Source: F1-120-MAGs238 sp964484185 (GTDB lineage Bacteria > Planctomycetota > Phycisphaerae > Phycisphaerales > UBA1924). From it: a stretch of 64,000 bases of DNA. Of this stretch, positions 1 to 7,644 are shown one piece after another. Under the pieces are notes generated by a model. The model was not told where the DNA came from and searched no databases. It was given only the letters and a program-made list of their open reading frames with translations. The stretch spans positions 3,353 to 67,352 of the forward strand of contig CAZAEQ010000024.1 in NCBI GenBank assembly GCA_964484185.1. The letters run 5' to 3'. A program made the translations under genes and the position numbers. How positions within the stretch are numbered: the first letter of the stretch is position 1; every line of letters begins with the position of its first letter.

Positions 1-350
1 CCGAACTTCTTGCCAAGCTCGGCACCCCATTGCCCGAATTACCCAAAGCCGTCGCCGCCGCAGTAGCAGTGGCAGAAGTATTCCCTCCTGGCGCGTTCAT
101 CTGTGCCAAGTCAGGCAAACCCGGAACCAAGATGACCCGCCCCCCCTTCCGCGGCCCCATCGGCGACTGGATCGCAGCCAACATCTCCAAAGAGACCTTC
201 AACGAATGGATCGCCCAGGGCACCAAAGTCATCAACGAACTCCGCCTGGACATCACACGCGACGACCATGCCGAGACCTACGACAAGTACATGTACGAAT
301 ACCTTGGGATGGATGACGAACTCCTGAAGAAACTCCAACCCAAGCCCTGA
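1..350 (+). CDS. yggX: YggX-type Fe(II)-trafficking / oxidative damage protection protein, 5' partial
   Basis: The frame is open from the left edge, so the true start lies outside the window; TTG at 30 is only the first possible internal start. The core FICAKSGKPG..RPPFRGPIGDWIAANISKETF..W..QGTKVINELRLD follows the YggX pattern of a Cys near the N-terminus, a PPF/PG motif, an ISKE-W stretch and an INE-RL motif. Members of this family are about 90 residues and are linked to iron trafficking and protection of Fe-S enzymes from oxidation. Here at least 35 Ala/Pro-rich residues precede the usual first Cys, so either the protein has an N-terminal extension or it is fused to something upstream. A hairpin terminator follows at 389. 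Confidence 0.72.
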   Translation, partial: ELLAKLGTPLPELPKAVAAAVAVAEVFPPGAFICAKSGKPGTKMTRPPFRGPIGDWIAANISKETFNEWIAQGTKVINELRLDITRDDHAETYDKYMYEYLGMDDELLKKLQPKP

Positions 351-388
351 ACCGGTCCCCAAAGCCTGCAAGTACCAAAACAAAAAAA

Positions 389-416
389 CCCCGCGTGAAA
401 CACGCGAGGCTTTTCT
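389..416. terminator. Bidirectional hairpin terminator between yggX and tRNA-Glu
   Basis: A nine-base stem (CCCCGCGTG / CACGCGAGG, one mismatch) has an AAA loop. On the plus strand it is followed by CTTTTCTTC. On the minus strand it is followed by a seven-T run, so it can end both yggX and the convergent tRNA transcript. Confidence 0.75.
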
Positions 417-420
417 TCAA

Positions 421-495
421 TGACCCCAATGGGATTCGAACCCATGTTTTCAGGATGAGAACCTGACGTCCTAGGCCGGGCTAGACGATGGGGCC
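421..495 (-). tRNA. tRNA-Glu (anticodon CTC)
   Basis: Read on the minus strand, the sequence folds as a cloverleaf. The acceptor stem is GGCCCCA paired with TGGGGTC (one G-U) with discriminator A. The anticodon arm is TCAGG-TTCTCAT-CCTGA, giving CTC, and the T arm is ATGGG-TTCGAAT-CCCAT. CCA is not encoded. The anticodon reads GAG (Glu). Confidence 0.93.
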
Positions 496-688
496 GCTTG
501 ATGCGAACTTCCGCATGGTCTAGGACGTGGCAAGGATAGCACGAATTGAGCGCACGTTCCATTACGGCCCAACGCTCCCAGTTTCTAGTATGAAAAAGCG
601 GATATCTGACACTCAGTTCGGAGTACCCGCGAGAATCTTCCACGAATTGGTGTAGGCAAACGTGTGCAAAAGTCTGTACAATCGCCGC

Positions 689-1690
689 ATGCTGCCACAC
701 AACAATTCCGGCCTTTCGCGGCGTGACATGCTCGCCGCTTCTGCACTTGCACTTGGCACGTTTGCCGTCGCAAACGCTCCGGGCTCAGAAGCAATCCTTC
801 GGTCTTTTGCGCCCGCCTCGCCATCGCCGCGGAAGCGGAGTATTCGTGTAGCACATCTGACCGACATGCACATTCAGCCAGAGCGTGCCGCGGATCAGGG
901 CGTAAGCGCGTGTTTCAAACACGTGCAGGCTCAGAAGGATCTTCCGGAATTGATCCTGACCGGTGGCGACACCATCATGGACGGATTCGAGGCCGATGAA
1001 GCCCGCACGAAATTGCAATGGGAGCTTTGGAATAAAGCTGTCAAAGGTGACTGTGGAATTCCAATGCTCAGCGCACTTGGTAATCACGACATCTGGGGCT
1101 GGAACAAGACAAAAAGCAAATGCAAAGGCGATGAAAAGGGCTGGGGCAAGGCATGGGCATGTGAACAATTCTCCCGCGACAAACCATTTACGAGCATGAA
1201 CAAGTCGGGCTGGCATTTCATCATTCTCGACAGCGTGCGTCAGGACAAAGATGATGCAAACGGATACGAGGCGTTCCTTGACGATGAGCAGTACGCCTGG
1301 CTGGAAAGCGATCTGAAGTCCGCCGCTAACACGCCCACACTCATTGTCTCACACGTTCCAATTGTCTCCGCTACTTTATTTGATGGGGCCAAATCCAACG
1401 ACAAGGGAAACGTAGAGCTCTCAGGCGGCCTGATACACAACGACTGTGCCAAGCTGATCAATCTCTTCAAGAAACATGCCCAGGTCAAAGCCTGCCTGTC
1501 GGGTCATATTCATCTGGTTGATCGAGTGGAATTCAATGGAGTTCAGTATTTCTGCAATGGCGCGGTCAGTGGCGGATGGTGGAAGGGCGACCATAAGACC
1601 TGCAAGCCGGGATATGCAGTTCTCGACCTGTTCGATGATGGCACGTTGACCAACGAATATGTGCCTTATGGATGGGTCACCAAAACTTGA
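689..1690 (+). CDS. Tat-exported calcineurin-like metallophosphoesterase
   Basis: A predicted 333-residue phosphoesterase. The order of metal-ligand motifs is that of the calcineurin-like superfamily: HLTDMHI (D-x-H), GGDTIMDGF (G-D), LGNHDIWGW (GNHD), IVSHVPI and CLSGHIH (GHxH). The N-terminus carries a twin-arginine motif, SRRDMLA, followed by a short Ala-rich hydrophobic stretch, so export by Tat is likely, with metal loaded before export. A GTG start at 662 is also possible, but ATG at 689 places the Tat motif about ten residues from the start, as is usual. The substrate cannot be read from the sequence. A hairpin terminator follows at 1711. It is the only plus-strand protein gene before the minus-strand dockerin array. 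Confidence 0.85.
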   Translation: MLPHNNSGLSRRDMLAASALALGTFAVANAPGSEAILRSFAPASPSPRKRSIRVAHLTDMHIQPERAADQGVSACFKHVQAQKDLPELILTGGDTIMDGFEADEARTKLQWELWNKAVKGDCGIPMLSALGNHDIWGWNKTKSKCKGDEKGWGKAWACEQFSRDKPFTSMNKSGWHFIILDSVRQDKDDANGYEAFLDDEQYAWLESDLKSAANTPTLIVSHVPIVSATLFDGAKSNDKGNVELSGGLIHNDCAKLINLFKKHAQVKACLSGHIHLVDRVEFNGVQYFCNGAVSGGWWKGDHKTCKPGYAVLDLFDDGTLTNEYVPYGWVTKT

Positions 1691-1710
1691 GTAATCCAGG
1701 CCAGCAATAG

Positions 1711-1747
1711 AAAACGACTCCCCACACCACAGAGGAGCCGTTTCTAT
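1711..1747 (+). terminator. Rho-independent terminator after the metallophosphoesterase gene
   Basis: The inverted repeat AAACGACTCC / GGAGCCGTTT (one mismatch) is followed by CTATTTGGTTCTT. It lies 20 bases after the stop codon. Confidence 0.65.
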
Positions 1748-1788
1748 TTGGTTCTTAGATTTTTAACACGCACGTGTGCGTACCAGTC

Positions 1789-2427
1789 TTAGCAGCCAGC
1801 TGCAAACGCATCAACGAAATCGAGATAGTCGAAGAAGTCGATGACACCATCAGCGTTGAAATCGGCGGAGGGAACGTTGCCAGAGAAGGCATCCACGAAA
1901 TCAAGGTAGTCGAAGAAGTCAACCACGCCATCGGCGTTGAAATCAGCAGTACATGGAGGAGGCGGTGTTTCCAACTGTCCGGTCACCGGTGTCGAGGTAT
2001 TGTCTGCGCATGGGTCAGTTCCGGTTGCGCCGATCAGACCTGGGTTGTAGCCGACTTGCCCCGGAAGGTCGACACGGGCCAGGAGGATTTCGTCTCCATT
2101 TACCACGCCATCGCCATCTGAGTCCACGCGATCCAGATCGGCCACTGCCTGAGCAGCAGTCCTCCCTGCGTTAAGGCGTGCGAGGAGGTCGTTCTTGTAG
2201 CAGTTTCCATTCGCGCTCGTACTGGGTGGCTGGTGGCAGACATAGCATGCATTGCCCGTCGCCGTCCCCGTGCGAGCCACCAGCGTCGATGATGGGTACC
2301 TGGCAGTGAACGCATTGCGGATGGTCGGTGTAGCAGATGTGGAACTGACCACTCCACCCATTGCGGCACACACTGCAGCGATTGCGGCGAACGATAAAAT
2401 CTGATTACGATTGCTAACGCGAGTCAT
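1789..2427 (-). CDS. Secreted single-heme-motif protein with GC-type dockerin
   Basis: 212 residues. A hydrophobic signal segment (about 10-32) is followed by one CxxCH heme-attachment motif (ACYVCH, near residue 61). A calcium loop of thrombospondin-type-3/EF-hand style (VDSDGDGVVNGDE, about 102-114) comes next, then a Pro-rich linker. The C-terminal 54 residues are the dockerin-like module seen in 21 proteins here: C-x-x, DFNADGVVDFFDYLDFVDAF, six-residue linker, a second copy, and a final Gly-Cys. The loop D1-x-N3-x-D5-x-x-x-D9-x-x-D12 matches calcium-binding dockerin loops. AAGGGAG precedes the ATG at a normal distance. Covalent heme c is inferred from the motif only. It is the last gene of the minus-strand array. 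Confidence 0.8.
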   Translation of the reverse strand: MTRVSNRNQILSFAAIAAVCAAMGGVVSSTSATPTIRNAFTARYPSSTLVARTGTATGNACYVCHQPPSTSANGNCYKNDLLARLNAGRTAAQAVADLDRVDSDGDGVVNGDEILLARVDLPGQVGYNPGLIGATGTDPCADNTSTPVTGQLETPPPPCTADFNADGVVDFFDYLDFVDAFSGNVPSADFNADGVIDFFDYLDFVDAFAAGC

Positions 2428-2832
2428 TTCAAATCTCCCTTCGAAACAGTAATTACTCCGCAGTCTCTTCTGTACGCATCCAACGCACGGGAACTGCGGA
2501 CACTATTTCTTGTTGCACATCGCGTGCCAAGCGGTCGTGTTCTGTCGAAAGAGATTGAAGTCCGCTTGCTGTCGCAGGAAACACGATTGTGAGAACGCCT
2601 CTACGAATCTCACGTTCGCTGGTTCGCAAGAGCGAGAATCGATACCCTCTAGTTTTAAACCATTTTCCCGCATCTGAGAACTGACGTTCACGTCGACAGT
2701 TGGTGCAGCGATGCAACCATGCCAACAATCAAGCACAATTCCTCTAGATTGCGCGCGCAGCCATAGTGTACTTTTATAATCTTATCTGATCCTTGGCGCA
2801 CCAATCCCGCGTGCCACGCCGTTCTCTCAGAG
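2428..2832. other. 405-bp intergenic stretch in the dockerin array
   Basis: This is the longest gap between successive array genes. It must hold the promoter of the heme-motif gene at 2427. I see its ribosome site next to the start but no convincing -35/-10 pair, no strong terminator and no small gene with family-like sequence. Short frames here lack ribosome sites and look spurious. Confidence 0.5.
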
Positions 2833-3660
2833 TCAGCACCCGCTGCTGAGACGATCAACGAAATCGAGATAGTCGAAGAAATCGATAACGCCATCGGCAT
2901 TAAAGTCAGCGGTGGGCCAATTGATGGAGAATGCATCGACGAAGTCGAGGTAATCGAAGAAATCTACAGTGCCATCGCCATTGAAGTCTGCCCTGCAGAT
3001 ATGACGGACAACCACCGCGATTTCGTCGAGTCCGCAGATGTCAGTGTACCCACCCATCACACTTGCAAGCCCAAAGCGGCCGACGCCGCGTGCCGTGGCA
3101 GCCGCAAAGTTCGCGGCGGCTCCCTGCTGACCGTTGACGTATAGGGTCGTTCTGTGTCGGCTCCAATCAATCGACGCGCGGAAATGTCCCCATGAGCGCT
3201 CGTTCAAGTAGAAACCAACGGGGAGAGGCTCAGCTCCAGTGGTCTTGAACCACATGTTGCCGCCATCTACCCAGAGCCATGCAAGCGGGCGGCCATCGAT
3301 CGCATTGATAACCACATTCCAGCCGAAACCATCTCCAAACTGGTAGTAGAAGTCCCAGTCCACATCAATTACAGAATCTGCGGCACCGAGACTGACATTG
3401 CACTGGTAGTCAGCGACCACATCGTACGACGCCAACCCCATGTTAAAGAGAGCGGCCTGATTCCCGCCGCGGCGCGGCTGTGACACCACTACAGCCGCGC
3501 CTGCATCGGCAGTTGCAACCCATCCGTTTTGTCCATTCAGCGAACCCAGGGAGTAGGAAGGTGAGTCAAATGTGCAGGCGGTTTGCTGAGCCTGAGTAAG
3601 TGCGGCGGCGATGAATAGGGCTAATAAAGAAGCAACTACGAAGCGGTAATTTGCGAGCAT
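2833..3660 (-). CDS. Secreted jelly-roll-like protein with GC-type dockerin
   Basis: 275 residues. The start at 3660 gives a clean signal peptide (MLANYRFVVASLLALFIAAA, cleavage near TQAQ). The frame runs open farther upstream, but that part lies antisense to the next gene's dockerin and has no signal-like sequence. The middle (about 30-215) has an alternating hydrophobic, aromatic-rich pattern with segments such as WGHFRASIDWSRHRTTLYVNG. These recall concanavalin-A/LamG-like folds that bind sugars; this is a resemblance, not a firm call. The dockerin has both EF loops intact; the end is DRLSSGC rather than the usual DAFSxGC. The next dockerin gene upstream is only 49 bases away. Confidence 0.75.
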   Translation of the reverse strand: MLANYRFVVASLLALFIAAALTQAQQTACTFDSPSYSLGSLNGQNGWVATADAGAAVVVSQPRRGGNQAALFNMGLASYDVVADYQCNVSLGAADSVIDVDWDFYYQFGDGFGWNVVINAIDGRPLAWLWVDGGNMWFKTTGAEPLPVGFYLNERSWGHFRASIDWSRHRTTLYVNGQQGAAANFAAATARGVGRFGLASVMGGYTDICGLDEIAVVVRHICRADFNGDGTVDFFDYLDFVDAFSINWPTADFNADGVIDFFDYLDFVDRLSSGC

Positions 3661-3709
3661 AATTGGCCTACTCCAGAAGACAATGAGTTTCATCGTAACG
3701 CGAGGCCAC

Positions 3710-4477
3710 TCAGCAACCGGCAGAGAACGCATCAACGAAATCGAGGTAGTCGAAGAAGTCGATGGTTCCATCTCCATTGAAATCGGCAGCGGACATATTG
3801 CTTGAGAACGCATCGACAAAGTCAAGATAGTCAAAGAAGTCGACCACGCTATCGCCATTAAAATCTGAAGGACACGGAACTGGAGCTCCTTCAAGCGTCA
3901 GGCTGGTAAACGCATAGTCAACGAACAATCCAATCTTGTAGGTGTCAAACCCTTTCAATGCAGCGGTGCTTCCCCAGGGATTCGCAGATTCATCATAGAA
4001 AAACGACATTCCGTAGTATCCGGAAGCATCGAACATGGCAGGATCATTGAACCCGTCCTCTCCATTCAACAGCGGCATGATCTCGATGGCCGCCCCAGTT
4101 GCCGCCGTGTTGGCCAGTAACATGAACCTGAATGAGATCAGATCGAACACACTCCCGTCAACACGCCTGATCGTGAGTCGAGCCGTGTAATCCGTCACGC
4201 CCGGCGGTGGAGTAGTCACTGCCTGTGCTTCGACTCCTTGTGGCCAGGTCACGCGCTCTCGGCGGCCAATCGGAACACCCGTTCCTCCGGTAAACAGCTT
4301 GTCACGCGTATACGTGAACAGGTATCCGTTACTGCTGGTAGTTTCTGATGTAACCCCCGAGTCCACATGAGTCGCAATCTGAGAGCTGTTGAAGAACACC
4401 GTGACATCAGCTTGAGCGGATGAACAGGGAATACAGGACAGGGAAGCAATAGCGGCGATGAACGCAGATCGAAACAT
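3710..4477 (-). CDS. Secreted protein of unknown fold with GC-type dockerin
   Basis: 255 residues, starting at 4477 after TAAGGAG. The signal peptide is MFRSAFIAAIASLSCIPCSSAQA. The central 180 residues (DVTVFFNSSQIATHVDSG onward) belong to no family I recognise. They are rich in beta-type residues and look like a single beta-sandwich domain, as in many planctomycete extracellular proteins with a C-terminal anchor. The module at the end starts CPSDFNGDS and finishes DAFSAGC with canonical spacing. The 73-base spacer to the upstream HAF gene and 49-base spacer downstream would allow co-transcription with neighbours. Confidence 0.75.
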   Translation of the reverse strand: MFRSAFIAAIASLSCIPCSSAQADVTVFFNSSQIATHVDSGVTSETTSSNGYLFTYTRDKLFTGGTGVPIGRRERVTWPQGVEAQAVTTPPPGVTDYTARLTIRRVDGSVFDLISFRFMLLANTAATGAAIEIMPLLNGEDGFNDPAMFDASGYYGMSFFYDESANPWGSTAALKGFDTYKIGLFVDYAFTSLTLEGAPVPCPSDFNGDSVVDFFDYLDFVDAFSSNMSAADFNGDGTIDFFDYLDFVDAFSAGC

Positions 4478-4550
4478 TTCAGACTCCTTATCCAATTCTC
4501 TTAAGACGCTGCATGAACAATCACGAATCGCAAGTCTTGCACAACGCTGA

Positions 4551-5756
4551 CTAGCACCCAGTGCTGAACGCATCCACAAAATCGAGGTAGTCGAAGAAAT
4601 CGATGGTTCCATCCCCGTTGAAATCTGCGCCTGGCAAGTTGCTCGAGAAGGCATCCACGAAATCCAGATAGTCAAAGAAATCGACCACGCCGTCACCGTT
4701 GAAGTCAGCGGTGCAAGGCGTTGTAATTGGAGCGAGGCCACGCACAACCCAGCCGCGAAGTGCGCCGTTAAATCGCCCTTCTCCAGCCAGTGCTGTTCGA
4801 TCAGCACCGATAGCGTTACAGGAATAGAGAGTCCAACCTGAGAGGTTCACTCCGTGCGCCGATAGATATGTCGCGAGATTGGTCATACCGATCGACTTGG
4901 TCCAGATGAATGCCGAGCCAGACCCGTTCCCAGCAATGACTGTCCCATCCGGGCTCATTGCTGCCGCCTCCGAATCGGTCGCCCCCACCACTACTCCAAG
5001 ATCTTCCATTCCAGTGGCGGCGGTCCAGCGGAAAGCGCGGCGGCCTGAAGTAGACTCTGACCATCCGGCGACAACGGAACCATCGCTGCTGATCGCTGCA
5101 CCTTCGGAGTTGCTCCCGCCGGGGAGGTACCCGAGCGGCTGCATTCCAGCGACATCGTCCCAGCGAATAGCCTGGTGGGCTGCGCCATTGCCGCTAAACC
5201 CGGCGCCATCTGAGCCATCGTCATCGATCGCCAGAATGGCGGCGGAGGATTCACCAGGAAGTGTGCCTAGATTGACCATACCGGTTGCACTTGACCAGCG
5301 GAAGGCGTTTCCAAATCCGTTGGCGGTTGTACCGCCGGTTACGACGTTTCCGTCGCCACTGATGGCGTAGCCGTAGGTGACGTTCTGAGTTGAAAGGGTA
5401 CCCAGATCCTGCATACCGCCAGCGGCGGTCCAGCGAAAAGCACGCGCTCCACCTGAAATGATGCAGGTACCCGCAACTGTGTTTCCATCTGGCGTCATTC
5501 CAAACGCAAACGACCGCAGGCCGCCGGGAAGAGTCCAGAGGTTGGTAAGGCCCGCGGGAGTCCACACGACGCCAAAGTAATAGCCTCCGGAATAGCTGCC
5601 GAATCCGGCAGCGGCGGAACCATCGTGATTGACCGCGTAGGCGTAAGAGCTTTGGGTTGTTCCCAGGGCTCCGATACTGGTGATGGTCTGAGCGAGCGCT
5701 GAAGATGAGAGGATGCCAGCGGCAGCAAACGTTGAAAGTGCGAGAGTGCGTTTCAT
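4551..5756 (-). CDS. Extracellular HAF-repeat protein with GC-type dockerin
   Basis: 401 residues. The signal peptide is MKRTLALSTFAAAGILSSSALAQ; the start at 5756 is chosen for it and for AAGGAG just upstream. Residues about 25-340 are tandem HAF-family repeats of roughly 40 residues, with the recurring pattern A-F-R-W, G-M-x-D/N-L-G-T-L, and S-x-D-G-x-x-V-x-G. They probably form a beta-propeller or solenoid; the HAF family is named for such repeats in predicted extracellular proteins and has no known activity. The dockerin starts CTADFNGDG and ends DAFSTGC. Four paralogues in the window share this repeat type (7645, 22783, 30320, 33692). Confidence 0.82.
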   Translation of the reverse strand: MKRTLALSTFAAAGILSSSALAQTITSIGALGTTQSSYAYAVNHDGSAAAGFGSYSGGYYFGVVWTPAGLTNLWTLPGGLRSFAFGMTPDGNTVAGTCIISGGARAFRWTAAGGMQDLGTLSTQNVTYGYAISGDGNVVTGGTTANGFGNAFRWSSATGMVNLGTLPGESSAAILAIDDDGSDGAGFSGNGAAHQAIRWDDVAGMQPLGYLPGGSNSEGAAISSDGSVVAGWSESTSGRRAFRWTAATGMEDLGVVVGATDSEAAAMSPDGTVIAGNGSGSAFIWTKSIGMTNLATYLSAHGVNLSGWTLYSCNAIGADRTALAGEGRFNGALRGWVVRGLAPITTPCTADFNGDGVVDFFDYLDFVDAFSSNLPGADFNGDGTIDFFDYLDFVDAFSTGC

Positions 5757-5801
5757 ATAGACTCCTTGAAGTTTCGAACAGGCCTTTCGGGACAAACGTG
5801 A

Positions 5802-7523
5802 TTAGCAGCCGATACTGAAAGCGTCAACGAAATCGAGGTAGTCGAAGAAGTCGATGACGGTGTCTTGATTGAAATCGGCAGATGGGAGTGCACTTGCAAA
5901 TGCATCCACGAAGTCGAGGTAGTCGAAGAAGTCAACTGTGCCATCGATGTTGAAGTCAGCCGCACATGTGGCGGCACGAGTCACGACCATGTTGTCTGCG
6001 AAGAAGATAACGCCATAGTCCTGGCAGGTCAGAGGGGGAGCATCGTAATGAACCACGGCACGATTGAAACCGGCAGGCGCGACAATGGTCAGTGTTCCAG
6101 ATGGATAGCTTCCTGGAATGGGGCACGTGGCCGTGTTTGTTGCAACGAAGACGCCGTCCATGTAGACAGTTACGCGCATTCTCGCAGAGTCATCGCATCC
6201 GAGTTCCTGAGGGCAATACAGGATTGAGAAGTCGACGAGCGTGTGCGAGAAGTCCGCGACGAGATCGGCTCCGAAGATTGTCGTCGGAAAGAGGCTGAGA
6301 CCAGAGAAGCCAGCGGGACGAATTCCCCACGTGTCGTAGGGCCAGATTGCAAATGTTCCACCAGAGGTCGAACTCGCAGTGACCGTTGCAGAGATTCCGT
6401 TGGATGAGAGTCCTATCGGGAGCGTTGTGTATGCAGGAGCATCATCAAAATTGAACATCGCGGAAAGCGGGGCCGTTTCAAAGTACGCGAACAACGTGAG
6501 GTTTGTCTCTGCCGGGAAGGAATACACTGGTGCCGTGCTTCCATCTGACCAGCCGGTGAAGACAAATCCCTGATTTGGTGTCGCAACAAGTTCAACAGGT
6601 GAGCCACTGTTGTAGATTCCAGCGCCGCTCACCGTCCCGCCGTAGGCCGGAATAGGTGTGGTTGTAATTGTGAACGCGGGCACGAAGTTTGCAACAAGAG
6701 AGCGATTGACTGTTGCGGGGAAGTTGTATCGCGGATTGTTGCTGACCTCTGAACCATTCTCAGTCCAGTTCACAAACCCCCATCCGGCATTGGGCGATGC
6801 AATCAATGCGACAGTTGAATTAATCGGATAGTCGCCACCTCCAGAGATAGTTCCCGCGGCTTGAGGCGAGACGCTGGTGGTGATAGTCACGTTTGGAGCG
6901 CTGGAGGAATACAGAGTGAAGGCATGGTCCCCGGAAATGGTCTGGTATGGCCCACCAGTTGTCTTGCGGAAATGTGAGTTGTTGCCACCGGTTCCGGCGG
7001 CGATACTCCAGTCTGGCGGCCAGTAGTATGTCGGTGTCAGGCCCTGAGATGCTTCGATCAGCAACCAGTATTTGGTATCCGCGGCGGCCTGGAACGGGGC
7101 ATCCAGGACGAATGCGTAGTCGTACATGATCACGCCGCCAAAGGTGCCAATTGCGGTTTCACCGGCGTTTCCACCGGTAGAGAAGCGGGCCAGTCGACCA
7201 CCAGTTCCAAGGTCTGGCTGGGATCCGCCAGCGCCGGAGCGGTAGATGGAGATCGTGAACTCGATGACCGGGGCACGGCCAGCTCCTGAAAGGTAGTTGG
7301 TGTACGCGCCGCGCCAGCGAATTTCGTTGATTGCCGCTCCGGCGGAAAGTGTGAAATTGTCGTAAGAGTACATATCACCGTCAAGTCCATCTGGCGGATA
7401 CCAAGCGGATTTGAACTGACCACCGGCGGGATTTGGGGGCTGACTGAAAATCTCGGCGGCACCAGAACGAGCTGTGGCGAACAAGAGAACCAGCAGAGCA
7501 AGGATATTTGAAAGGCTTCTCAT
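5802..7523 (-). CDS. Secreted protein with two InlB-type repeats and GC-type dockerin
   Basis: 573 residues. ATG at 7523 follows AAGGGGG and begins the signal peptide MRSLSNILALLVLLFATARS; two upstream in-frame codons have no such site. Domains in order are an N-terminal beta-sandwich region (about 25-210), two divergent InlB B-repeats (about 212-282 and 284-350; patterns T-I-S-G-G-G-D-Y and G-W-x-F-V-N-W), and a second sandwich-like domain (about 355-515). The dockerin starts CAADFNIDG and ends DAFSIGC. InlB-type repeats are stalk or adhesion modules on surface proteins, so a role in surface contact is an inference. It lies 45 bases upstream of the HAF gene at 4551-5756. Confidence 0.8.
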   Translation of the reverse strand: MRSLSNILALLVLLFATARSGAAEIFSQPPNPAGGQFKSAWYPPDGLDGDMYSYDNFTLSAGAAINEIRWRGAYTNYLSGAGRAPVIEFTISIYRSGAGGSQPDLGTGGRLARFSTGGNAGETAIGTFGGVIMYDYAFVLDAPFQAAADTKYWLLIEASQGLTPTYYWPPDWSIAAGTGGNNSHFRKTTGGPYQTISGDHAFTLYSSSAPNVTITTSVSPQAAGTISGGGDYPINSTVALIASPNAGWGFVNWTENGSEVSNNPRYNFPATVNRSLVANFVPAFTITTTPIPAYGGTVSGAGIYNSGSPVELVATPNQGFVFTGWSDGSTAPVYSFPAETNLTLFAYFETAPLSAMFNFDDAPAYTTLPIGLSSNGISATVTASSTSGGTFAIWPYDTWGIRPAGFSGLSLFPTTIFGADLVADFSHTLVDFSILYCPQELGCDDSARMRVTVYMDGVFVATNTATCPIPGSYPSGTLTIVAPAGFNRAVVHYDAPPLTCQDYGVIFFADNMVVTRAATCAADFNIDGTVDFFDYLDFVDAFASALPSADFNQDTVIDFFDYLDFVDAFSIGC

Positions 7524-7555
7524 TACAACCCCCTTCATTTCAAGTTTCAGGGCCA

Positions 7556-7590
7556 ACTGGCGCGGCAACAGCGTTTATTACCGCGCCAGT
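7556..7590. other. Strong hairpin between two dockerin genes
   Basis: A perfect ten-base inverted repeat, ACTGGCGCGG / CCGCGCCAGT, has a 15-base loop. The plus-strand side is followed by TTTAT, but the flanking genes run on the minus strand, where no T run follows. It lies 54 bases past the stop of the gene ending at 7645 and 33 bases before the start at 7523. It could be a terminator without a U tract or a 5'-leader structure. Confidence 0.6.
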
Positions 7591-7644
7591 TTTATCCCTG
7601 CTCTCCGCTCCATCTGCTTGAAGTTGGCGACGCGTGGCGGTCAC

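Noticed and set aside
647..682. Promoter (TTGGTG ... TACAAT) before the metallophosphoesterase gene
   Set aside because: The spacer would be 24 bases, far from the usual 16-18.
1774..2121. Plus-strand frames over the dockerin-coding ends, giving repeated INEIEIVEEV-like sequence
   Set aside because: These recur opposite every dockerin module because the module's DNA is conserved. They have no signal, no ribosome site and no family; they are antisense shadows.
2833..3894. N-terminal extension of the dockerin gene to 3894
   Set aside because: The extra residues (STSLTILTLS type) are the neighbouring module read in the wrong frame. ATG at 3660 has the signal peptide.
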